NCBI GenBank assembly: GCA_050732575.1
Contig: JBOHRF010000097.1
Location: 1-16,214 of the forward strand
Origin: JBBDWZ01 sp050732575
GTDB taxonomy: Bacteria > Gemmatimonadota > Gemmatimonadetes > Longimicrobiales > RSA9
Reading direction: 5' to 3'
Length of the DNA: 16,214 nt
The translations under genes and the position numbers were made by a program. Under the pieces are notes generated by a model, which ran no database searches, was not told where the DNA came from, and saw only the letters and a list, made by a program, of their open reading frames with translations. Below are positions 7,387-14,003 of this stretch, piece by piece. Every line of letters starts with the position of its first letter. Within the stretch, counting starts at the first letter, position 1.

Positions 7387-7979
7387 AACATGCTGCCTGG
7401 CTCGGGCTACTGCTGCTGATCCCGGGTTTGCGCGCAACTGCGCAGGACCCGGTGCTGTTGCGCGGACGAGTTCTGGCCGGGCAGACACCCGTACCCGGTC
7501 AAGCTGTAGCGTTACACCGGGTCACCGCGACCGGTGGTCAGACATTGGCAGCAGATACCACGGAGGCTGATGGCAGCTTCTCACTGAGTACCGATAGCCT
7601 GAGCCGCACCGGCGTACATTTTGTAGCCACACGATTTGATGGCAAGTTCTACATTGGAGATACTTTCCGCACGGAGTTGCCCGAGGAATACGTGTTGCGC
7701 GTGGGTCCGGGCGCCACACCGCTCAATCTCGAACCTGCGCTGCCCGTACCCGCAGCTGCGCCAGAGCCCGAGTCCAGGACGGCGGGAATCCTGGTTGTAT
7801 TGCTGGCTCTGCTGGGACTGGCCGGTATCATCGGCCTGGCGGCTCGACCACGCACTTCGCCGGTGCGTCAGATTTTGGTGGAGATCGCCGATCTGGACAA
7901 CCGCAATGAAGCCACACCGCTCCCGCATTACTCGCAGCAACGTGCTGAGTTGATGCAGCGTTTGCGGGAAAGCGCATGA
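7383..7979 (+). CDS. Secreted, C-terminally anchored carboxypeptidase-regulatory-like protein of unknown role
   Basis: It has 198 residues. An N-terminal signal peptide (about 1-21, hydrophobic core LGLLLLIPGL, ending ATAQ) is followed by a small beta-sandwich like the carboxypeptidase regulatory-like domain (about 25-85): LLRGRVLAGQTPVPGQAVAL, then TTEADGSFSLSTDS. A Pro/Ala/Glu linker (119-131) leads to one strong membrane helix (about 134-154) and a 44-residue, presumably cytoplasmic tail with ILVEIADLDNRNEA and YSQQRAELMQRLRES. Tails of this pattern are seen on other short membrane-linked proteins, but no function is known to me. The start is GTG at 7383, overlapping the nuclease stop; recO starts four bases after it. 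Confidence 0.8.
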   Translation: MKHAAWLGLLLLIPGLRATAQDPVLLRGRVLAGQTPVPGQAVALHRVTATGGQTLAADTTEADGSFSLSTDSLSRTGVHFVATRFDGKFYIGDTFRTELPEEYVLRVGPGATPLNLEPALPVPAAAPEPESRTAGILVVLLALLGLAGIIGLAARPRTSPVRQILVEIADLDNRNEATPLPHYSQQRAELMQRLRESA

Positions 7980-7983
7980 CCGC

Positions 7984-8733
7984 ATGGCGCTGGTTACTGG
8001 CCCCGCCCTGATTCTGCAGACCTACTCCTACAGCGAGACCAGCAAGATACTGCGGCTCCTGACCCAACATCACGGCGTACAATCGGTCATTGCCAAGGGC
8101 GCGTTGCGACCGAAGAGCCGCTTTGGCGGCGTGCTCGAACCCTTTACGGAAGGAAACGCCAGCTTCAATTTGCGTGAGGTTCGCGACCTTCACACGCTGA
8201 GCGGCTTCGAGCTGACGCGCAGCCGGCAACCGCTGGGCCTGGATCTGGTCCGGTTTGGTGGCGCTTCGCTGGTGGCCGAGTTGGTATTGCGCGTGGGCAT
8301 TCAGGAAAGTGATCCCGACTTGTTCGGCTCGATTTGCCTTGCCCTCGATGCCATTGAACGCGCACCACCTGCGCAGCTGGAGAGCACGGTGCTCGCAGTT
8401 TCCTGGTCGCTCGTGGCTCTGCTGGGCTTCGCGCCCGCGCTCCACTGTTGTTTGGTTTGCGAGCGCCCTCTCGACCAGCACGATGAAGTCCTGTTCGACT
8501 ATACGGCGGGTGGCGTGCGCTGCATTTCTTGCGGCACAGGTTTGGGAGGCCGACCATTGCCACCGGCCGCTCGATCCGCGCTGCAGCAACTCGTGAATGG
8601 CGAAGTTGCAATTCTGGATCGCACGGCCGCGCATTGGCGCCTGCTCGATCGATTTCTGGCCCATCACGTTCTGGATGGCCAGACCCTGCATTCCATCACA
8701 TTCCTGATGGGAACCGTGCGCGGAGACAAATGA
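7984..8733 (+). CDS. recO: DNA repair protein RecO
   Basis: A cytoplasmic recombination mediator that works with RecR to load RecA onto SSB-coated single strands in gap repair. It has 249 residues, normal for the family. The N-terminal OB-fold shows ALILQTYSYSETSKILRLLT (8-27), then VIAKGALRPKSRFGGVLEPF (36-55). A four-cysteine zinc site is present: Cys156 and Cys159 (CLVC), Cys180 and Cys183 (CISC). The ATG at 7984 is four bases after the preceding gene. The stop overlaps the selB ATG (ATGA), which suggests translational coupling between two genes with unrelated tasks. Confidence 0.95.
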   Translation: MALVTGPALILQTYSYSETSKILRLLTQHHGVQSVIAKGALRPKSRFGGVLEPFTEGNASFNLREVRDLHTLSGFELTRSRQPLGLDLVRFGGASLVAELVLRVGIQESDPDLFGSICLALDAIERAPPAQLESTVLAVSWSLVALLGFAPALHCCLVCERPLDQHDEVLFDYTAGGVRCISCGTGLGGRPLPPAARSALQQLVNGEVAILDRTAAHWRLLDRFLAHHVLDGQTLHSITFLMGTVRGDK

Positions 8734-10613
8734 GAACCGTGACGCTGGGCACGGCCGGCCACATCGATCACGGCAAGACGACGTTGGTGCGCGCGCTCAC
8801 CGGCATCGACACGGATCGATTGCCGGAAGAGAAACGCCGCGGCATCACGATCGACCTTGGCTTCGCGCATCTCGATCTCGATGGTGCAATACGGCTCGCC
8901 ATCATCGACGTGCCCGGGCATGAGGCGTTTATTCGCAACATGGCCGCCGGCACGTCGGGAATCGATCTGGGGTTGTTGGTCATTGCCGCCGACGAAGGTG
9001 TCTGCCCACAAACCCGCGAACACGTCGACATTCTCGATCTACTGGGCGTCCGTCCGGCTGCCATTGCACTGACCAAGGCCGATCGTGTGGATGGCGATTG
9101 GCTACAACTGGCGCTGGAAGATACGCGGGCTCAACTTGCCCACACCGGTTACGCGGAAGCCCCCGTTGCAGTTGTCTCTGCGCAAACCGGCGCCGGTCTA
9201 AGCCAACTGAAACAGCAGCTCGCACAGGCGGCACAGGGAGTCGCACTGCGCACCTCAGATGATTTCTTCCGCATGCCGGTCGACCGGGTTTTCACCATGC
9301 GCGGCACGGGCACCGTGTTGACTGGTACGGTTTGGAGCGGCGTCGTCACCAAGGACGAAGTGGCAACGCTGCTCCCGTCCGGCCTCCGCACTCGCGTACG
9401 TGGACTGCAGTGTCAGGGCCAGGCCGTGAGTTCGGTATGTGCCGGCGAACGGGCCGCTGTGGCCGTAGCGGGAGTGCCCGTGGAGGCGATTGCCCGGGGC
9501 GAAACCCTGGTAACCGAGTCCGACTGGGTGGGTGCACGCAAAGCCTCAGCGTATGTCCGCCAGTTGCCTGGCGCAGCGCATCCGCTGCGCGACCGGCAGC
9601 GCGTGCACGTACACCTGGGTACGGCTGCCGTGATTGCGCGTATTCGGCTGCTCGATGGGGAAATCAAACCGGGAGCGGCTGGCTGGATCACGCTGCAATT
9701 CGAGACGCCCGTCGTTACGCGTGCCGGAGACCGGTTCATTCTGCGCTCATACTCGCCCGTCACCACGATCGGAGGCGGACAAGTCGTCGAGTGGTCTGAC
9801 CGCCCTTACCGCCGTCGCACGATTGATTTGGTGCACTTACAACGGATGTTCGGTTCCGCCTCCCGCGATCGAATCGACGGTGCTTTGGCCCTGGCAAGTT
9901 GGCGCGGTCTCGATGCCAGGTTGCTGCCGCTTCATATAGCCGAAACCGGGAGGGCACCTGAACTCGTTGACGTGGCCGGCCGAGTCTACCACGCAGAACT
10001 CCACGACCAGCTGGCCAGCCATCTGCTGCGTTGTCTTCACATGCTTCACGCCAGGCACCCCTTGAGGCAAGCTGTGGATCTCGAAACGCTTCGTCACGCC
10101 GCGCCCGCAGGCACGCCCACCGCACTGTGCTCGTACGTGATCTCCAGCTTGATTCGGCGGGACAAGGTCAGGGCACTCGAAGGCGGTGTCGCATCGCCAG
10201 ATTGGACCCCCACACTTTCGGCTGATGTACGCGGCCTGATGGAGTCAGTGATCATGCGTCTGGGCGCCGCCGGCCTGGCTGCTCCATCCCTTGCCGAATT
10301 GGCTGCGGAATTCGGCCCCGAAGTTTTTGAGGTGGTTCGCATGCTCGTTGGACAGGGCGTTCTGATTCAGGTCGGGACGGACCTGTTCCTGACCTCAAGC
10401 GAACTCGAAAAGGCTCGTCAGATTCTGATCACGGCTTTGACCCCTGGGCCCCAGGGACCGCCCGGCCTGAAATCCGCTCTTGGCTTGTCCCGCAAGCACT
10501 TGATCCCCCTCCTGGAGTATTTCGACCGGACTGGCCTGACCCGCCGAATCGGGGATCTACGGACCCTGGCATCACTTGAGGCTGTATCTCATCTCGGGGG
10601 GGCTACACCCTGA
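8730..10613 (+). CDS. selB: Selenocysteine-specific translation elongation factor SelB
   Basis: A GTPase that brings selenocysteyl-tRNA to UGA codons marked by a SECIS hairpin. It has 627 residues, normal length. GTPase motifs are GHIDHGKT (10-17), RGITIDLGF (37-45), DVPGH (60-64) and TKAD (115-118); EF-Tu-like domains 2 and 3 follow (DRVFTMRGTGTVLTGTVWSG, RSYSPVTTIGGGQV). The C-terminal half has the winged-helix repeats that bind SECIS RNA, ending with GLSRKHLIPLLEYFDRTGLT from 585, a strong SelB mark. The ATG at 8730 overlaps the recO stop; an in-frame start at 8529 lies inside recO. No selA, selC, selD or selenoprotein is visible in the window. Confidence 0.96.
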   Translation: MRTVTLGTAGHIDHGKTTLVRALTGIDTDRLPEEKRRGITIDLGFAHLDLDGAIRLAIIDVPGHEAFIRNMAAGTSGIDLGLLVIAADEGVCPQTREHVDILDLLGVRPAAIALTKADRVDGDWLQLALEDTRAQLAHTGYAEAPVAVVSAQTGAGLSQLKQQLAQAAQGVALRTSDDFFRMPVDRVFTMRGTGTVLTGTVWSGVVTKDEVATLLPSGLRTRVRGLQCQGQAVSSVCAGERAAVAVAGVPVEAIARGETLVTESDWVGARKASAYVRQLPGAAHPLRDRQRVHVHLGTAAVIARIRLLDGEIKPGAAGWITLQFETPVVTRAGDRFILRSYSPVTTIGGGQVVEWSDRPYRRRTIDLVHLQRMFGSASRDRIDGALALASWRGLDARLLPLHIAETGRAPELVDVAGRVYHAELHDQLASHLLRCLHMLHARHPLRQAVDLETLRHAAPAGTPTALCSYVISSLIRRDKVRALEGGVASPDWTPTLSADVRGLMESVIMRLGAAGLAAPSLAELAAEFGPEVFEVVRMLVGQGVLIQVGTDLFLTSSELEKARQILITALTPGPQGPPGLKSALGLSRKHLIPLLEYFDRTGLTRRIGDLRTLASLEAVSHLGGATP

Positions 10614-10625
10614 TCTGGCTTGGCC

Positions 10626-10654
10626 TTGACCTCATTCTGGTGCCAGGGTATCAT
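10626..10654 (+). promoter_or_regulatory. Sigma70-type promoter for the FlgD-like mini-protein gene
   Basis: TTGACC (10626-10631), a 17-base spacer and TATCAT (10649-10654) form a near-consensus promoter just after selB. Transcription would begin near 10661, giving a leader of about 105 bases before the ATG at 10766. No clear terminator separates selB from it, so read-through is also possible. Confidence 0.6.
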
Positions 10655-10660
10655 GGGATT

Positions 10661-10765
10661 ACCGGAGGTAGACGCAAAAGATCGGGCTGTATCAACCATA
10701 ACCCCATACGTGGAGGGAAATCGCAAACTTTGCTACGGCACAGCTAATTCTGTGCGGAGGTGACG
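10661..10765 (+). promoter_or_regulatory. Possible structured 5' leader RNA
   Basis: The non-coding stretch between the predicted transcription start and the ATG has several possible hairpins. CCCCA (10702-10706) can pair with TGGAGG (10711-10716) around a TACG loop with one bulged A. GCAA/TTGC pairs at 10723-10733. GCACAG (10738-10743) pairs perfectly with CTGTGC (10750-10755) and ends exactly where the Shine-Dalgarno GGAGG begins. CGCAAA occurs twice (around 10672 and 10722). It may be a regulatory leader or an mRNA-stabilising element. I cannot assign it to a known riboswitch class; CGCAAA is also found in GEMM-type c-di-GMP aptamers, but the rest of that consensus is not evident. Confidence 0.35.
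10756..10760 (+). promoter_or_regulatory. Shine-Dalgarno site directly after a hairpin
   Basis: GGAGG starts on the base after the GCACAG/CTGTGC stem and is five bases before the ATG at 10766. It favours this ATG over the in-frame GTG at 10760, which overlaps the site itself. Confidence 0.7.
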
Positions 10766-11194
10766 ATGAGACGCACGTTGGGCGTCGGTATCGTCCTCTT
10801 GCTCCTCTCGGTACTCAGCCCCGATTCTGTACTCGGGCAGCAGACCGGAGAGCGCGGTTCCCGACTGAAGGGCAATTATCCAAATCCCTTCAACCCCACG
10901 ACCACGATCCGTTTTACGATATTAGAGCAGGATCTTCGTGGGGGGCAACCGGCGATCGTTTCGATCAGGATCTACAACGTGTTCAAGCAGTTGGTCTCCA
11001 TTCCTAGAGCTCTGGATCATCCGAATGGAGAAACCCTGGTCGATAACCTGCCCTACACATCGGCAGGGGAAAAACAGGCCTATTGGGATGGCACCGATCG
11101 CAAAGGCAACAAGGTGGCTTCGGGAACGTACTTCTACCAATTGGTAGTGAACGGAGTGCGAGAACCGACCCGGCGAATGGTCGTAACGAAGTAG
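10766..11194 (+). CDS. Small exported protein made of a single FlgD/type IX sorting-like domain
   Basis: It has 142 residues. A signal peptide (about 1-24, core GVGIVLLLLSVL, ending VLGQ) is followed almost at once by a domain normally found at the very C terminus of large secreted proteins in FCB-type bacteria: LKGNYPNPFNPTTTIRFTI (35-52), VSIRIYNVFKQLV (65-77), YWDGTDRKGNKVASGTYFY (106-124) and RRMVVTK at the end (136-142). In those proteins it serves as an outer-membrane export and anchoring tag or an Ig-like FlgD fold. Here there is no cargo. It may be a free adaptor, a decoy or a remnant, though intact motifs and good expression signals argue against decay. It has its own promoter and terminator. 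Confidence 0.85.
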   Translation: MRRTLGVGIVLLLLSVLSPDSVLGQQTGERGSRLKGNYPNPFNPTTTIRFTILEQDLRGGQPAIVSIRIYNVFKQLVSIPRALDHPNGETLVDNLPYTSAGEKQAYWDGTDRKGNKVASGTYFYQLVVNGVREPTRRMVVTK

Positions 11195-11232
11195 GAGGTT
11201 GGTGTAGGTCACCTTTTCGTCACACGACTGCG

Positions 11233-11258
11233 GGCCGGATCCCTCTTGGGGTCCGGCC
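11233..11258. terminator. Strong hairpin, probably a bidirectional terminator
   Basis: GGCCGGATCCC (11233-11243) pairs with GGGGTCCGGCC (11248-11258), an 11-base-pair stem with one G-T pair and a TCTT loop. It lies between two convergent genes ending at 11194 (+) and 11267 (-). The plus side has only a weak T-rich tail (TTCGCATTT), and the minus side also lacks a long T run, so termination may be partial or factor-assisted. Confidence 0.65.
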
Positions 11259-11266
11259 TTCGCATT

Positions 11267-11719
11267 TCACACCGCCTTTTCGTCCAGCAATCGAAACAGA
11301 TCGTCCGCGTGCGCCAGGGCCAACAACCGATTTGGAACGTCCGGTTGTCGCGCAAAGGATGCAAGCTTACCCAGGACCGGCAGATAGTCATTGGTCGGTT
11401 CGTTGGGCGGTGCTACGATCAGGAAGAAATTGTACACCGGTTGGCCATCCAACGCGCGATAATCGATACCAGGCGCATGCCGTCCATACGCAACGCGTAG
11501 TCGGCTCACGGCTAACGAGCGACAATGGGGACTGGCGATCCCGCGCCCAATTCCGGTGGAGCCAAAATTCTCGCGGCGCTTCAACATCTTGAAGAGAATG
11601 CTGTTCGTTTTTTCATCCACCTGCAACAAGTGAATCAGCTCTCTCAGAACTTCATCTTTCGATGTTGCGGACAGATCCAGTCGTACCGCACTTCTATCCA
11701 GAAAGGAGCCTAGCTCCAC
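11267..11719 (-). CDS. ptsN: PTS EIIA type-2 domain protein (PtsN/EIIA-Ntr-like)
   Basis: It has 150 residues, exactly one PTS_EIIA_2 domain. The phosphorylatable histidine is His65 in STGIGRGIASPHCRS; the early strand RSAVRLDLSATSKDEVLRE and the late helix YLPVLGKLASFARQPDVP also fit. PtsN-like proteins are usually regulators (potassium, nitrogen, envelope) rather than transporters. No EIIB or EIIC of the fructose class is near, nor NPr or EI(Ntr). The HPr and EI in this window might phosphorylate it; that is inference. The start is GTG at 11719 with GGAGG six bases upstream. The open frame reaches 11836, but that extension crosses the promoter at 11744-11773 and overlaps dusB. A fructose-type EIIA is the alternative. 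Confidence 0.88.
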   Translation of the reverse strand: MELGSFLDRSAVRLDLSATSKDEVLRELIHLLQVDEKTNSILFKMLKRRENFGSTGIGRGIASPHCRSLAVSRLRVAYGRHAPGIDYRALDGQPVYNFFLIVAPPNEPTNDYLPVLGKLASFARQPDVPNRLLALAHADDLFRLLDEKAV

Positions 11720-11725
11720 AGCGAG

Positions 11726-11730
11726 CCTCC
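11726..11730 (-). promoter_or_regulatory. Shine-Dalgarno site setting the ptsN GTG start
   Basis: Read on the minus strand, GGAGG lies six bases before GTG at 11719. Together with the promoter just upstream it decides the start and removes 39 residues of spurious upstream frame. Confidence 0.75.
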
Positions 11731-11743
11731 GGTTTTGAGGCAA

Positions 11744-11773
11744 ATAATAAGAATCACGTTTACGCAGTGTCAA
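11744..11773 (-). promoter_or_regulatory. Sigma70-type promoter of the ptsN-like gene
   Basis: On the minus strand, a perfect TTGACA (11773-11768) and TATTAT (11749-11744) are separated by 18 bases. Predicted transcription starts near 11737, giving a leader of about 18 bases that contains the ribosome site. The local AT-rich patch stands out in GC-rich DNA. Confidence 0.75.
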
Positions 11774-11789
11774 AATCCCCGGAGGCGCG

Positions 11790-11818
11790 TTGAAGGTCCG
11801 GTTCCAATCGATTAACTT
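11790..11818 (+). promoter_or_regulatory. Possible dusB promoter giving a leaderless mRNA
   Basis: TTGAAG (11790-11795), 17 bases, TAACTT (11813-11818). The A of the dusB ATG at 11825 is seven bases past the -10, right where transcription would begin, and no ribosome site precedes the ATG. It is placed back to back with the ptsN promoter, 16 bases apart. Confidence 0.5.
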
Positions 11819-11824
11819 CTGGTC

Positions 11825-12817
11825 ATGTTTGAACATCTACTGAATCGATTGAGGGACGGCTCGGTGCCCCTCTACCTGGCACCCCAGGCCGGAGTCAGTG
11901 AATCTCCATTTCGCCGTTTGTGTCGTTCGTTTGGCGCCGACGTAGTGGTAAGTGAATTCGTTAGTGCCGAGGGTATCCGACGAGGCAGTGAGCGGACGCT
12001 CGACTATTTACGTTTCGAAGACGAAGAGCGTCCGATCGGCGTGCAAATCTTCGGTGCCGATGCGCGCGCCATGGCCGAAGCAGCGGCGCTCGTGGAAGAT
12101 GCGTTTCGACCCGATTTTCTGGACGTCAACTTTGGTTGTCCGGTCAAGAAGGTAGTGAGCCGAAACGGGGGCTCGGGTTGCTTGAGAGACTTGCATCTGG
12201 TCGAGCAGATCATTCGAGCCGTTGCGGGGGCCATCCAGATTCCTACCACGGTCAAGATCCGGAGCGGCTGGAGCGAGGAGCGCCGCAATCCGGTCGAGAT
12301 TGCCTTGCGTTGTCAGGATGCTGGCGCCCGTGTCCTTACACTACATGCGCGCACGCGCACCCAGATGTATTCCGGTCACGCCAATTGGGATGAGATCGCT
12401 GCGGTGGTGGATGCTTTGGAGATACCCGTGATTGGCAATGGCGATGTCTGGACCGGCCAGGCCGCGCGACAGATGCGCGATCACACTCGCTGCGCCGGTA
12501 TCATGATCGCCCGCGGATCACACGGAGCACCCTGGATCTTTCGACTGGCACGCGCTGCGCTGCAGGGCCAGCCAGTGCCGCCAGAACCCGATGTCGTTGA
12601 GCGATTCCGTATCATTCAACGACACGCACGCCTGGCTATTGAATTCGAGCGCGACGAAACGCGCGCCATATTGGAGTTTCGCAAACATCTCGGTTGGTAT
12701 ACCAAGGGGCTGCCGGATGGCCGAAAACTACGGGAAGATCTGTTTCAGGTCCGCACCCTGGCCGACGCCGAAGCGCACCTCGAGCATTACATGAACCAAC
12801 GGCTCATCGCGGCATGA
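11825..12817 (+). CDS. dusB: tRNA-dihydrouridine synthase, DusB-like
   Basis: An FMN enzyme that reduces specific uridines of tRNA to dihydrouridine using NADPH. It has 330 residues, normal for the family. Motifs are LAPQAGVSESPFRRLCRSFG (18-37), the catalytic loop DVNFGCPVKKVVSRNGGSG (100-118) with catalytic Cys105, TVKIRSGW (142-149) for substrate and flavin contacts, HARTRTQMYSG (174-184), VIGNGDVW (202-209) and MIARGSHGAPWIF (227-239). The assignment to the DusB class rather than another Dus paralogue rests on overall similarity and the GAPWIF ending, so the class is less sure than the family. The stop overlaps the larB ATG (ATGA). Confidence 0.92.
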   Translation: MFEHLLNRLRDGSVPLYLAPQAGVSESPFRRLCRSFGADVVVSEFVSAEGIRRGSERTLDYLRFEDEERPIGVQIFGADARAMAEAAALVEDAFRPDFLDVNFGCPVKKVVSRNGGSGCLRDLHLVEQIIRAVAGAIQIPTTVKIRSGWSEERRNPVEIALRCQDAGARVLTLHARTRTQMYSGHANWDEIAAVVDALEIPVIGNGDVWTGQAARQMRDHTRCAGIMIARGSHGAPWIFRLARAALQGQPVPPEPDVVERFRIIQRHARLAIEFERDETRAILEFRKHLGWYTKGLPDGRKLREDLFQVRTLADAEAHLEHYMNQRLIAA

Positions 12818-13608
12818 ACGCGGAGCAGGTGCTCGCCGTTCTCGAAGCCGTGGCAGTCGGGCGCGCCTCGCCGCAGGCGGCTCTGGATCAACTCGCCTGG
12901 CTTCCCATCGAACCGATTCGCGAGGCTCAGGACGAATCCGAATCGGCCCGCCTCGATCACCATCGCGCACTGCGCGTTGGCCACCCTGAAGTAGTATTCG
13001 GTCAAGGAAAGACCATCGCGCAAATCCTTGCCATCTGCGAACGGCTGGCCGTCCGTGACAACGCGTTTCTGGCTACCCGCGTCTCCGCCGATGCTCGCGC
13101 GGCGCTCAAGACGCGCTTTCCTGCCAGCGCTGTAAATGAGCCTGGACGGGTCGTACATTTGCGTGATCCCTCCGTCGGACCACCATCAGATTTTGGGACC
13201 GTACTGATTGCCTCCGCCGGGACCGCCGACCTGCCGGTCGCGGAGGAGGCCGCCGCCTGTGCGCAAGCCTTCGGCAATCCTGTCATCCGCATGTACGACG
13301 TGGGCGTGGCCGGGCTTCACCGAATCCTTCAAGAGGCCGAGACCCTGCGTAGCGCCGCAATCGTGATCGTCGTCGCGGGACTCGAGGGAGCATTGCCGTC
13401 TGTGGTGGGCGGACTGGTGCGGGTTCCGGTCATTGCCGTGCCGACCAGCGTTGGGTACGGAGCCTCATTTGGTGGGCTGGCCGCGCTGCTGGCCATGCTC
13501 AATAGCTGTGCCTCCGGTGTAACCGTGGTCAATATCGACAATGGGTTCGGCGCCGCCTGTGCGGCCACGCGCATTAATCAGCTTCTTGCCCGCGCGCCGG
13601 GCGGTTGA
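12814..13608 (+). CDS. larB: Nickel-pincer cofactor biosynthesis protein LarB
   Basis: Carboxylates the pyridinium ring of nicotinic acid adenine dinucleotide and hydrolyses its phosphoanhydride, the first step towards the nickel-pincer nucleotide of lactate racemase and other LarA-like enzymes. It has 264 residues. The N-terminal part has LDHHRALRVGHPEVVFGQGKT (in two halves from 47). The PurE-like C-terminal domain shows ASAGTADLPVAEEA (133-146), YDVGVAGLHR (161-170), VVAGLEGALPSVVGGL (186-201), PTSVGYGASFGGLAALLAML (210-229), then NSCASG, in which Cys232 probably matches the conserved active cysteine, and NIDNGFGAA. The ATG overlaps the dusB stop. larA, larC and larE are not in the window. 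Confidence 0.95.
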   Translation: MNAEQVLAVLEAVAVGRASPQAALDQLAWLPIEPIREAQDESESARLDHHRALRVGHPEVVFGQGKTIAQILAICERLAVRDNAFLATRVSADARAALKTRFPASAVNEPGRVVHLRDPSVGPPSDFGTVLIASAGTADLPVAEEAAACAQAFGNPVIRMYDVGVAGLHRILQEAETLRSAAIVIVVAGLEGALPSVVGGLVRVPVIAVPTSVGYGASFGGLAALLAMLNSCASGVTVVNIDNGFGAACAATRINQLLARAPGG

Positions 13609-13633
13609 CCTAAAACAAAGATTTGATTAGACT
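13605..13633 (+). promoter_or_regulatory. Promoter of ssrA
   Basis: TTGACC (13605-13610) overlaps the larB stop codon; 17 bases on is TAGACT (13628-13633). Transcription would start near 13640, a few bases before the processed tmRNA 5' end, as expected for a stable RNA trimmed by RNase P. The spacer is AT-rich in GC-rich surroundings. Confidence 0.65.
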
Positions 13634-13642
13634 TATGTCGTA

Positions 13643-14000
13643 GGGGCCGACTTGGATTCGACGGGTTTAGGGAAGTCGGTGCCGCGTGCCGAGGTCTCCC
13701 GAGTCCTCGATAATCAGCGGGAAAACTCTCAAGTGCCAACCATCAAATGGCGCTGGCTGCGTAACTAAACGTACGCACCCGTTTCCGGTTTGACCGGGCC
13801 CGAGGCCGGGCTGGAAACGTCGCTAAATCGGGCTGGCCCGTGCAGGTTGCTCCGTCGTGCACGGGCGAGAACTAACGGAGCTGGTCCCCAAGAGGCCGCC
13901 TGGCCAGCCACGCGGGGGCGAGAAAAAGAAGGACAGGCTACGCACGTAGACGCACTTACGGATCTATTCGCGGACGCGGGTTCGACTCCCGCCGGCTCCA
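13643..14000 (+). ncRNA. ssrA: Transfer-messenger RNA (tmRNA)
   Basis: Rescues stalled ribosomes by acting first as alanyl-tRNA and then as mRNA for a degradation tag. The 358-base length is normal. The 5' end GGGGCCG pairs with CGGCTCC before the terminal A (acceptor stem of seven, one G-T pair); GACTTGGATTCGACGGG is the conserved 5' tRNA-like part. Near the 3' end the T arm is GCGGG/CCCGC around TTCGACT. The resume codon is GCC at 13735; the tag reads ANHQMALAA and stops at TAA (13762-13764), followed by a second TAA after one base. CCA is not encoded, so it must be added. One-piece, not permuted. SmpB is not in the window. Confidence 0.97.
13735..13764 (+). other. tmRNA tag-coding frame
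   Basis: Ten codons including TAA inside ssrA: the encoded tag is ANHQMALAA, preceded in the cell by the alanine carried on the tmRNA. The ALAA end is the usual signal for ClpXP and related proteases. The tag is shorter than many, and its middle (HQM) differs from the common NDE-type sequences. Confidence 0.85.
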
Positions 14001-14003
14001 TTC

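Noticed and set aside
10596..10602. Run of seven G near the end of selB as a frameshift site
   Set aside because: It affects only the last few codons and a stop follows at once; more relevant as a possible sequencing-error spot.
10661..10765. Assignment of the leader as a GEMM c-di-GMP riboswitch
   Set aside because: CGCAAA is shared, but I could not place the tetraloop-receptor helices or the other conserved blocks; left as an unclassified leader.
11720..11836. 39-residue N-terminal extension of the ptsN-like protein
   Set aside because: It would overlap the dusB start and contain a consensus promoter; a strong Shine-Dalgarno site marks GTG 11719.
13960..14000. Separate tRNA gene at the T-arm-like sequence
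   Set aside because: It is the 3' tRNA-like part of tmRNA, pairing with the 5' end at 13643.
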